From assembly GCF_000321225.1 (NCBI RefSeq), contig NW_004451412.1:544297-608296 (forward strand): DNA of 64,000 nucleotides. Direction: 5' to 3'. The position numbers were made by a program, and so were the translations under genes. The notes under the pieces were generated by a model. It was not told where the DNA came from and did not search any database. It saw only the letters and a program-made list of their open reading frames with translations. Source of the stretch: Odobenus rosmarus divergens. Lineage: Eukaryota; Chordata; Mammalia; Carnivora; Odobenidae. This document shows, piece after piece, positions 1 to 12,500 of the stretch (its first letter is position 1; every line of letters starts with the position of its first letter).

Positions 1-230
1 GAAGGCAATATGGTCATTAAGAACATTATGTTTTAAAATCAAAAAGTCTTAGAGTTTCAACTCTACCATTAACCAGCGATTTTGTGAAAATTACTTAACC
101 TCTTTAAGCCTTATTTTCCATATCTGTAAATGGGAATTATACTACCTACTCACAGGATTTTCTAGATAAAATGAGTTAATTATACAAAGCACTTAATAGA
201 GGTCTACCACAATATATGCTAATATTACTT
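1..230 (+). mobile_element. MIR in AASDH intron 9
   Basis: cttaacctctttaagcctta, atctgtaaatgggaattata and aaagcacttaatagag follow the MIR pattern. Nothing coding is seen left of exon 9. Confidence 0.75.
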
Positions 231-318
231 AGAATAATAAGGATTTAAAAGGCCTTTAAACTAGTTATGAATTAGTATTCATTTGGCACTGAAACATATC
301 TGCTTCAAATGATTTTAC

Positions 319-511
319 CATGAGATGTAAATGGTAGAGAATCAATCAACAAAAGTTCATCCGGAATTGCATGACTTGGAAGATGCTTCTGCAGTTCTTT
401 AAAGATGTATTCCTTTACTAAATCATTTTTGGACACCAAGAACAGAATTAATTTTTCCTGATTATACCAAGTAACTGCACAAGACTCCACTTGCTTAAGT
501 CCTTCAGCAAC
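319..511 (-). CDS. AASDH: AASDH exon 9, C-terminal lid subdomain
   Basis: 193 nt, acceptor tcatag|GTTGCT and donor TCTCATG|GTAAAA. It codes for VAEGLKQVESCAVTW to IDSLPFTSH. It stops just before the A10 lysine, which should open the next exon off the window. Reading through the donor would give K-I-I-stop, which is intron sequence. Confidence 0.92.
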
Positions 512-3500
512 CTATGAGAGAAATTATCCCAATTTGTCAGAGGACATTTAAAAGCAAACTTCATAAATGCTCAAACTTCTCATGTCTGAAATCAACACAG
601 TCAAATTAAAATGTAAAATAACTAGACAAAGAAAAAAAAATCGACTGCTACTACTATTACCAGCACACTGGATTCTTCATGTTTTTCAAAAATAATTGCT
701 CCCAGAGCAAAGTAAACCATTATTTTCACAGTTATCAAAATCCATTCTGTCACTTACTTAAAAAACAACTCTTTCTTCATGCTGGGAATAAGGGCACACT
801 GAATAACCCACACCTATTATTGTAATCCATCATTAATACAAAAAAATCTTAGGTTTAAATAACGTTAATAGAGAATGCTGGCACAGAAAACTGGTGGAGG
901 CTACTTCTAAAACCTACATATGTTAGTAGACACTTAGTATTTAAATAGTTTTACCTGTTGCACAAGTTCAATGTTAAGACGTTTGCCATGTCGTTTGATC
1001 TGACTGTCCTTTCGTCCCAAGAAAAACATCTGTCCATCTTTCACCATCACCAAGTCTCCTGTGGCTCGCATCATGCCAAGTGGTACTGTCATTTCATCAT
1101 CAAGAAAACATACTCTGTTTCTGCCACCTTCACAAGATATAACACCAGTGTAATAAAAAAAAAAAAATCCATGGAAAATATATTAAAAACCATCAAATCA
1201 AGAACATCTTCAAAAGTTCAGTTACTAAGTTTCACATTTTGAATATTTATAAGGAAAGGGGGCAGCACACTTTTAAATGTTACCTGGTAAAATTAAATAC
1301 AATAACCTCAGTAAAATAAAGGAATAAAACAAGATTTCTAAAAACATATGTGTGATTAAAAAAATTTAGAATACTGATTATAGAGAATTTTGGCTATAAA
1401 TATAAAGATCCAACTTGCAATTTTTACATTACTTTTATGTTTTCCCTAAGGGTATCAAACATTGTTATCTGAAATAATTATGGTAACATATTAAATGTTT
1501 CATGACTGTGAGAATGAGATTTAAAAATTATCATCATTGAAAAGAATACCAGACATAAGACAAATTGATCAAAGAATAAAATTAAACAGATTATTTTCTT
1601 GGGGGAAAAAAAAAAGATTTTCCCAATCAACAAAGGTAAAACCACCTAAAAATACTTGGCCACGGCCTTCCTGAATTGTGAAACCATTAGTATCTCTGAC
1701 TTCAACTACTGTTCCAAGCAGTGGAAATCCCAGTGGTACCGGCAATTCAGATCTATGAAAACACAACAACCCAAACCACATTTAAATTTTTCATTTGAAT
1801 AGAAGATTTTCCAATGTATTTAAATCACATTATACCAAATAAAGAAAAAAAGTTTTGGTTATGTTATAATTCAAAGACTGCCAAGAGGAAAAGGTTAGGT
1901 GGAAAGGTTATTATAGGTTATTTATTTTTGTTTAGTCACAAAAAAGTTATAACAGGATCTGTAGCACCAGTTATAAGAAAGGTTCTGGATCCCCAGCTTA
2001 AAGTTCTAGATAAAACAGGGGCGCCTGGGTTGCTCAATTAGTTAAGCGACTGACTCGATTTCGGCTCAGGTCATGATCTCAGGGTTGTGAGATTGAGCTC
2101 CGTGCTGGGCATGGAGCCTGCTTAAGATTCTCTCTCTCCCGGGGCACCTGGGTGGCTCAGGTCATGATCCTGGAGTCCTGGGACTTAGCCCCACATTGGG
2201 CTCGCTGCTCAGTGGGGAGCCTGTTTCTCTCTCTCCCTCTGCCCACCACCCCTCATGCTCTCTCTCTTGCTCCATTTCTCTCTCAAATAAATCTTTAAAA
2301 AAAAAAAAGATTCTCTCTCCCTCTCCCTGTGCCCTCCCCCACCCTCCCTCTAAAGAATTTAAAAAATAAAAATTCTAGGGGCGCCTGGGTGGCTCAGTCG
2401 TTGGGTGTCTGCCTCCGGCTCAGGTCATGATCCCAGGACCCTGGGATCGAGCCCCCCATTGGGCTCCCTGCTCCATGGGAAGCCTGCTTCTCCCTCTCCC
2501 ACTCCCCCTGCTTGTGTTCCCTCTCTCGCTGTCTCTGTCAAATAAAAACAGGGTGTTTGAGAAAAAAAAAATTCTAGGTAAAATAGTGTTTCTAAAATTA
2601 TTACTGCAGTGCCTATCAAAAACATTATTAGTGTTAATGTTAAGACACTGGAAAAATACAGTTTCTCTCTAGTCTATTTAGTAATTAAAACCCTTACTTC
2701 AAAGTAGAATTAAGAAACTGCTCTGGAATCCTGTAAAAAGTTGCCCAACTTGATACCTCTGTGATACCATAAACATTAAATATTTGTGTTTTATTGTCTA
2801 TTCCTCTCCAGCTTTTGAGAAGAGTCAATGATGGAAATGCTTCACCACCAAGGGCTAGTACTCGAAGAGAAGTACTGGCTGATAAAACGGTTGACTTGAT
2901 AAGCTGAGATCCAAATCTTCTAAGCAAAGTTGGTGTTGCCTGTGAATATATTAAAGATAATTTATTTCCCTTCACCTCTTTAAAAAAGTAAATACTGTAA
3001 TTAGTTCAAAGCTTAACACTGGGCACCCACATGGAAATTAAGGCAGTGTTTATAAAATTATAAATCATTTTGGAAATCTTCTGAAGCAGCATTACCTTCT
3101 TAATGTGTATATCAATTTTGCTTTAGCAAAAAACTTAAGAAAAATATTAGTTATGCTTCATTGGATAGTTTAGACAAGACGGTTTAAAAATAAAAAGGAC
3201 AAAATATATAAAATCAGTTCATACTTCCTTTTCCATTGCCTCTATGTAGAAAAAAGTATATAAAGGATTAAAAAAATGTTTTTAAACAATATGAAAAAAG
3301 ATCTTTAAAAACAGCTTTAGTGAGGTATAACTGACATAAAATAAACTGAACATATTTAAAGCCTACAATATAATTGAGATACAGATATACAGATGTATCA
3401 GTGAAACTATCACCATAATCCAAATAATGAATATATTCTTCAGCCCTAAAATTATCACTGTAACGCTCCCCTTCGACTGGACCCCTTTTCCAGACAACCA

Positions 3501-6500
3501 CTGATCTATTTCCTAATGATCAGCTGGCATTTTCTAGAATTATATGAAAATGGAATCACACATCATGTATTGTTTTGACGTGACTTCTTTCACTCCATAT
3601 AAATACTTTGTGATGCACCTATGTTGTATTTATCAATTCCCTTTTTGTCTCAGTTCAGGCTGACATAACAAAATACCACAGACTAGGTAGGTTACAAACA
3701 ATAGAAATTTACTCTCACAGTTCCGGAGGCTTTAAGTCCAAGATCAGGGTGCCATCATGGTCCAGTTCTGGTAAAAGCCCTCTTTCAAGGTTACAGGCTG
3801 CCAACTTGTTGTATACTCACATGGTGGAAGGGGCTAGGGAGCTCTGTAGGGTCTCTTTTCCAAGAGCACTAATCCCTTTCATGAGGGCTCCACCCTCATG
3901 ACCTAAAAACTCCCCAGGGCCACACCTCCTAATACTATTAGGTTGTTCATTAGGGTTTTAACAAATGAATGGGGGAGGCACAGGCACTCAAGACCATGGG
4001 GCTCTTTATTGTTGAGTAGTAGTCCATCGAACAGATCAGGACTAGCATTTGCATTTCCACACAAAATTTAGGAACAATTTATCAATTTCTACCCCAAAAA
4101 GCCTACTAGGATTTTGATAGGAACCATGTTTAATTTATAGATCTTGACAATATTGAGACTTCAATCCATAAACATTTAATGTCTCTTCATTTATTGAACT
4201 CTTTAACTTCTATCAGTAACGTGTTGGTTTTTTTTTTTTTCCTTTTTGCACTGCCTGGACCAACCAGAGTAATGATGAAGAGAAGTGACAAAAGCAAACA
4301 TCCTTGTCTTGTTTACAATCTTAAGGCAAAAGTGTGTAGTCTGTCTTTCACCAAACAGGATGTTAGCTGTAGTTTTTTGCAGATGCCCTTCATCACACTG
4401 GGGAAGTTCTATTCCTACTTAAGGTTTTTTCCTTCATCACACGTGTTGGATTTTGCCAAATACTTCTGCATCTATTAATATATACTAAATAATGAACAAA
4501 AAGCGTAATTATCAGTGGATTTTTGGATGTTAAACCAAATGTGTCTTCCTGGAATAAATGCCACTTGGTCACATTTTAAGTTTACTGAAACGTTCTGTGG
4601 TTGAGAATATGATCTATCCTAGAAAATGTTCAATGTGCTTGCAAAGAATGCATATTCTGCATTTACTGGATATTGTGTTCTATAAATGGAATTTGGCTGA
4701 AAATGTTGTTCAAGTCTTCTATATTATATGTTCTGATTTCTGTCCAGTTTTTCATTCAACTGTTAAAAGTGGGGTATTAAAATTTTGAACTATTGGGTTG
4801 CCTAGTTCTCATTTCAATCCTGTCCATTTTGCTTCATGTATTTGGAACCTCCATTTTTAGGTGGATATACATTTATAATTGTTACATCTTCTTGATACAA
4901 CAACATACCTCTTTATGTACTGACCATTTTATCATTATGAAATGTTCTTGTTGCTTTTTTGCTTGTTTCTTTGTTACTAACTAGCCTGGATTAAATCTGT
5001 AAAATCTGTCTTCCTGGTGATGTGTGGCCACTAATGTCATTGCTCAGTTGTTCTTTTAAATATGTTTTTTCTAAATTCATTTGAGAGAACACAAGTGGGG
5101 GGCCAGGGGGGGAGGGAAGCAGACTCCCTGATGAGCAAGAAGCCCAATGTGGGACTCGATCCCAGGACCCTGAGATCATAACCTGAGCCAACCACGTGCC
5201 CCTTAAATATTCTTTTCATTTTTAAGTCTCACTTCCTACGAGTCACCTTGTGTCTGCACAGCTCAGTAGTCGAGCAACGACTGGACAGACTGTCCATAGA
5301 GATGGATTTGTGTGTATAGATAGATGAGCTCAAAGTTTAGGTCATTTTCAAGCCCAATCCAGCTTTTATTTTCCATGGGTCCTTTTGTGTCTCTAATGTA
5401 CATGCACATACCCTCAAGGTCAGCCAGGAATGTGCTTGGGCCCTCTGGTCTGATTCACAAGTGCAGCCTTACCCAGAATGTGCTTTCCCCCTGTGACCAC
5501 AACCTCAAACCAGTGGAGTTTTTGGCCCTCCATGCCGGCCTGCTTCAACATTTCCACAGACAGTGCTTTTGGGCATGGACATAACCTAACATTCCAAACT
5601 GAATAATCGCCCTTATGAGCAAGAGGCCCTGACAGAAAAGTCTGTTTTGACTGTGCTGGGGGAAGCAGGGAGAGCAGCTTAGTCTAGAATGCCACGGATT
5701 CCATTTTTATGCAAAACACAACAATTTTTAAAAACAAACACTTTTCAGGTAGTTGTAGGCCTTTGGTTGATTTCTAAAGTGTTGACGTAGTCGCCTTTGT
5801 CAATTTTCTCCAGCTTTATAGTTGCTTTCTATCAGGGAGAGGATCTGCCAATCTCTTTACTTGACCATAGAAAATTTCCATGTGAATCAAGATTTTTAAA
5901 TGGTTTCTTTCAATAAAAGCTAGAAGCAGCCCTAATGGACAACTTGAATTTTAATTCAAAAAGATTAAAGTCTTGGTTTGTCAAAATATTTAAGTAATAG
6001 GATGGCCCTACATCCCAGTACAAACTTACTATTCCAGATTCCTGTCTAGGAATTTAGCCCCTCCATTCACTCTCAAGATTCTGGGTTTTTCTGGTAATAA
6101 ATTATAATGGCCACGCTATTTATAAGGCATCCTAAATCAAGTAAACTGTTCCACCAAGTTTTATCATAAGGAAAATCTCTTATCAAAATGAAATGTTCTA
6201 GGCATGCCTGGGTAGCTCAGTTGCTTGGTCATCTGACTCTTGGTTTCATCTCAGGTCATGACCTCAGGGTCCTGAGATAAGAGTTCTGCGTTGAGCTTAG
6301 TTATCAGCACAGAGTCTGCTTTTCCCTCTCCTTCGGCTCCTCCCCCTACGTGCACGTGATCGCTTGTTCTCGTTCTCTCTCATAAATAAAATCTTTAAAA
6401 AAAAATGTTCTGGCCTAATTTCTGGTGCTAATTATTTCAACATTGAACTCTACAAATGAATGCACAGCTATGAATATTCAGCACGATAAAGCATAGTAAC

Positions 6501-9500
6501 ACTCTTCAGATACTCATAAACTGAAATAAAATTTAGTGGCAGAATACTAGTCAATATGCTTTGTTACCAAATCATCCTAGGCACAGAAAAATAGGGCTTA
6601 GTAAATAACAGATAAAACAGGGAATGTTAAGGTTCCTTCCAAAATTTCTAAGGAAAATTTCACATAAAACTGAAAAACATTATTATGCTGACATTTTGGT
6701 AGCTAACAACCTGAGATTTCACTCTAATTAAATGGTTTCACTTTTATTTTAAAGATTTTATTTATTTGACAGACACAGTGAGAGAGGGAACACAAGCAGC
6801 GGGGGACAGAGAGAAGCAGGCTTCCCGCGGAGCAGGGAGCCCAATGCGGGGCTTGATCCCAGGACCTTGGGATCATGACCTGAGCTGAAGGCAGACGCTT
6901 AACGACTGAGCCACCCAGGCGCCCTTAAATGGCTTCACTTTTAAAGGGCATCAAGTTTAATATAACTTTGCTACCCAGAGTATTAAAAAAAAAAAAAAAA
7001 GCTCAAATATATTTTAGGTTTGTAAAAAACCAAAAAGGTCCTTATTCCTTATTCCTGAAACAAAGTCAGTCTTTAATTTCCTCAAAAGCTTAGTCCATTT
7101 CACTTTGGGGCCTTTCTCCCCCACAGTAAATCAAGATGTTCTTTTTTAATTTTTAAAACCTTAATAAAGGGGCACCTGGGTGGCTCAGTCGGTTAAGTGT
7201 CTGCCTTCAGCTCAGGTCATGATCCCAGGATCCTGGGATCTAGCCCCGCATCAGGCTCCTTGCTCAGTGGGGAGCCTGCTTCTCCCTCTGCCTGCCACTC
7301 CCCCTGCTTGTGCTCTCTGACAAAATCTTAAAAAAAAATAATAAAATAAAATAAAACCTTAATAAAGCATGTACTGTCTTTTAACCTGTTAAGATCCTTG
7401 CTTAATATCCATTTAGGGGGCACCTGGGTGGCTCAGTTGGTTAACCATCTGCCTTGGGCTCAGGTCAAGATCCCAGAGTCCCGGGATCGAGCCCTGAATC
7501 AGGCTCCCTGCTCAGTGGGGAGTCTGCTTCTCCCTCTGTCCCTCACCCATCACTCTCCCTCGCTCTCAAACACAATCTTAAAATATATCCAATTAGGTTT
7601 TTAGGTAACATTATTATTTGTAAATAAAATCTATACAGGCAACTTTCTTTTTTAAGTATAGAATATCTATTATATGGGCAAAAAGGCAAAAATCCTTGAT
7701 GACTTATATATCATTTGATAAGAAATTTAACTTTGGAAGGAAAAGATGAACCCTAACAACAAATGCCTCACTATGAGACATAAGAGACCTAACAATACTG
7801 AATCCATCTTAGCACTCCATCTTGTTCATGTGGGCAGTTTAATGAGATCTTGTTCACATCGGTGGCTAGGGTTACAAGACCTTTGGAGATTAATATACGT
7901 AGCTTAGCAATGCCCACTGAGGCCAGGATAGGGGGAGGGGGAGGCTTGCTTCGGCCCTCCGTAAATTTGTTCAAGATAACACATTCTCTCCCCTTTCTGA
8001 GGCAGGGACGGTGCCAAAAGATCTATTTAAAGATTAGCTGTCAGGTACATGTAGACCCTTTGATCTTACTATACTGCCTTCCCCTACACGTCCCTTTGGT
8101 CTATAAAATCTGTAGACTAAGGTCCAGTCTTTGCAGAGAATAGCTGCACCCCTCCACATCATCATCCATCCATCCCTCCCTGTCAGTATGTTACCATGCA
8201 TAAAACTATGTAAACTGTATGGAATTGCCCGCTTCATTTTTTTTTTAAATAAGTTTTTATTGTTATGTTAATCACCATACATTACATCATTGGTTTTTGA
8301 TGCCCGCTTCATTTTTTTCATCTCAAAGTCCCTTCTCAGTTTGGAGGATACTTTACAGTTCCTCCTCCCCAAACTTCTAAAAAGACAAGACACGCCTAAT
8401 ATAGAGGAAAGTATAGCCTGTCAGCTTGTGTACTTTTCTTCCTTCCTCAAACCCAAAATTTGGGGGTGCCTGGGTGGCACAGTCAGTTAAGTGTCCGGCT
8501 CAGTTTTGACTCAGGTTGTGATCTCACAATCATGAGCTAGAGCCCCAGGTTGGGCTCTGCGCTCAGCGAGGAGTTGGCTTCAGATTCCCTTTCCCTCTCC
8601 TTTACCCCTCCTACTCATGCTTGTGCTTCTCTCAAATAAATCAATCTTTAAAAACAAAAATAACTCAAATTTGATCTGCTGATAATACTCCAAATTAAGT
8701 ATTGTGAATTAAATAAAATCACCATGAAACTATATGCACAACTTGCTGTGTTCTGGGATCTGAGTTAGTAAATGTATATCCGTTTCACAAAGATTTAGGA
8801 CCCCAAAAAGGTTAAAACCCACTACTAGAGTAAATTTATCTGAGACTGTGCTAAAACATTAAGCAAGGGGATCGGATTTAAAGAGAAAGAACTCATTGAC
8901 TTGACACAGAAGGAAAGTCTCCTTTCCTTTAGTAACTATCTCTCAAATCTACTAAGGTACTTTGCAAATGTTTCCTGAAAATTATACTCCTTGAATTTTG
9001 TAGGAAAATAAATTATATTAAAGTCTTGTCCAGGGCGCCTGGGTGGCTCAGGTGGTTAAGCGACTGCCTTCGGCTCAGGTCATGATCCTGGAGTCCCAGG
9101 ATCGAGTCCCGCATCAGGCTTCCTGCTCAGTGAGGAACCTGCTTCTCCCTCTGGCCCTCCCCCCTCTCATGTGCTCTCTCTCTCTCTCTCATTCTCACTC
9201 TCTCAAAATAAATAAATAAATCTTTAAAAAAAAAAAAAAAAAGTCTTGTCCAGACTGATAGAATGATCACCAGAGATTGAAAATTTATATGCATTGATAT
9301 ACCCGTCAAGCCACATTACTATATTCATTGTATATATATTATATGTATAATATATATACATATATATATTTTTTAAGGACGAAAAACTTCCTAAAAACAA
9401 ATCAATATCAAATTTTGCCTTTAGGACATCCTCCAGTCTCTTACGCTAGATATAATCTGCTATTTTTAGTTTATCATGATTTGCATCTAATTTTGTTAAT

Positions 9501-12500
9501 TCTCTTTAGTATCTTTAACCACTTGCAATGTAATATCAGTCACATACTTTCAGATAAATATTGCTTAAAATCTTTAAAAATGACAAACTTAAGTTTTGTT
9601 TCCGTAAGTTAAGGTAACATATACTGATATAAAAAATCAGAAAATCTAAATTCCTAACTAATTATCATTTAACTTACTTTAACTTTGTGTTATCCACTAA
9701 AACCTAAGTTTAAGATAATAGAGGCAGTGTATCCCAAAAGATTTGAGTGAAGGTCAACTTCCTCTAGTCATTATTGTACCAAATGGACAGTAAAATAATT
9801 TTCTAAATAGAATTAACTTTTTTTTTCATTCTCAGGCAAATTAAGTGATATCATCAGGAGACAACCCATAATAATCTTACTAGATTATCATTAACCTACT
9901 GTAAAAAACTACAGGAATATAAAATATTCTCTAAAACTTTAAAAATGTTAAATAATAAAAGACAAAGCATTTCATTTGCCCCTGAAATGTACCTGCAAAA
10001 TAGTAACTCTGTGATGGGAAAAGAGAACAGCAGCTAATTTTGATGGAAGCACTTTGACAGAAGTTGGTACAATAAGCAGACAGGCACCACTTGATAGAGC
10101 AACAAATATGTCCACAACAGAAGGATCAAAGGTCAGAGGTGAAGCCAGAAACAAAACATCTTCATGTGTGATCTCGAAAAGTACCCTAAGGCAAAGCAGA
10201 ATGCAGTTATGAGAAATGTCTAACATTTGGTAATCACATATCCTAAAAAATAATGACCATTAAGTTTCTGGATGTTGGCCAGATTTTTTACTCTTTTCTC
10301 GTTCATTAACCAATATGGTGCTATTAATTCTAGAACTGTTCTTTATGAATATAAGGATTAAAAGCCATTTAAAGCAATATCTACTTCTTGGGGGCACCTG
10401 GATGGCTCAGTTGTTAAGCGTCAGCCTTTGGCTCAGGTCATGGTCCCAGGGTCCTGGGATCCAGCCCCGCATCGGGCTCCCTGCTCGGTGGGAAGCCTGC
10501 TTCTCCCTCTCCTACTCCCCCTGCTTATGTTCTCTCTCTCGCTGTCAAATAAATAAATAAAATCTTTAAAGAAAAAATAAAAATATCCACTTCTTACCAT
10601 GACATATTTTATCATCTGTGATGGTGTTCTGGTGTGTAAGTGTGGCTGGATTAAACCACAGTCCCCAGAATTTCCTTTCTAGTATGTTTTCCATTAGGGT
10701 AAAAAGAAAGGACCTTCTCTCTCAAGACGTGGAGGACAGGGCGCCTGGGTGGCCCAGTTGGACTGCCTTCGGCTCAGCTCATGATCCTGGAGTCCCTGGA
10801 TCGAGTCCCAGGGATCAGGCTCCCTGCTCGGCAGGGAGTCTGCTTCTCCCTCTGACTCTAACCCCTCTCATGTGCTCTCAAATAAATAAAATCTTAAAGG
10901 AAAAAAAAAAGACATGGAGGACAGAGGGAGGTAGCTGCCATTTAGTAGAACACACACCTCTGTTATTCCGTCAAACACTAACCTAGGCACTGCTGTGAAG
11001 GGATTTTGTAGACGGAGTCCCTAGTCAGCCGACTTTAATCAAAAGGAAGATTATCCTGGGTTAACTCAATTTACTCAACTGGAAGGCCTTTAAAGAGTGT
11101 TAGGCCTTCTCTGAAAAAGAGACACAGCATCTGGGTCTACAATTACTCTCCCTTCCCCCTAGGTCTTTCCTGACTTGCCTGTGAACAAACACATGACTGT
11201 GGGGTTCCAGTCTGCTCATGATCATCCCTTTCTATTTATACTACAGACTTTAGTCTTGCTTAGCCCCCACAAACATAAGCCAATTCCTTATAGCAAGTCC
11301 CTGATATATCCTCCTGGTTCTGCTTTACTGGTAGAAACTTGACTTCTTCTATCCTACTTACTTAATGATGCTTAATAGAGACCTCTGACTCCCTTTTCCT
11401 ACTATTTGGCCTTTTCTCAGCAGCTGAACAAAGAGCAGAATATATGTAGTTAGGATATTACGGAGTATTAGATAGGCAGTGGCAAGCCTATGGCATGGCT
11501 TCATTTTGAACACACAAAACTCACTATCTAAAAAGCAGGGATTACCTTAACTTCAAAATATCTTCAAGTATGGTATTGTGGGGACCCACTCAGAACCCCA
11601 GAGTTGATATGAAGATTACTTTGAGCTGAGGACATTTTGGATTTAACAGATGTGGAAAGAAGCCTTCTTAGAGCTTCCCCTATAGGACTACTCATAAAAA
11701 CTTCTGGGAAATGAAGTTGCCATAAATTCCTTCTTCAGAGTGGCTTTTATTCCCAGGAAGGAAACCAAGTGTGAACCTACTATAAATCCCCTCTGCAGTG
11801 ACTTTTATGGCCCTGAAAGTAAACCAAAAAGGGATTTTTAACAGGTAAGTAAATTTCATTAAATTCAAGCACAAATAGCAATCAAGAAATTCCTATACTT
11901 TAAATAAGCCTGTTGGGGTGCTTGGGTGGCTCAGTCGCTGAGCATCTGCCTTCGGCTCGCATCATGATCCCAGAGTCCTGGGATCAAGCCCCACATGGAG
12001 CTCCCTGCTCAGAGGGAAGCCTGCTTCCCCCTTTTCCACTCCCCCTGCTTGTGTTCCTTCTCTTGTGCTGTCAAATAAAAATTTTTTTAAAATAAAAAAA
12101 TAAATAAATCAGCCCCTTATCCCTCATTGGGCATATACTTGTTCCCACTTTACACATATTTCCTGCCTCTGCTGGCCCAGTGCCTCTCCCACCTCCGCTA
12201 GATTCCAAAACTGCTCCACTCTCTTCAAGTTCCCTGCATCTCCATTCCACCTCACCTCTCATACTCTTTAACACATGACTTTGCCTTCTGTTGCCCAGGA
12301 AGTTACAATCCATCAGCTTCCTCTAACCTTCCTTACCCTTCCATCTCAAAGTATCTTACTCCTTTACAACACTATTTCTTGATTTTTCAAACCAATTTTC
12401 CCTACCAATTCTCTACCATCAGCCTATTAATGTCTCCCATCTTTTTTTTTAAGATTGTATTTATTTGAGAGAGAGCGCACACGCACAAGTAAGCAGAGTA

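Noticed and set aside
3641..4000. Endogenous retrovirus genes next to the LTR
   Set aside because: Only LTR sequence is present. The flanks are L1, and there are no gag, pol or env remnants.
4179..4984. Three plus-strand open frames of 63-99 codons
   Set aside because: They are antisense reads of an L1 ORF2 remnant.
10618..10986. 122-codon open frame, plus strand
   Set aside because: Most of it is Can-SINE translation (the recurring [15 protein letters not shown] peptide).
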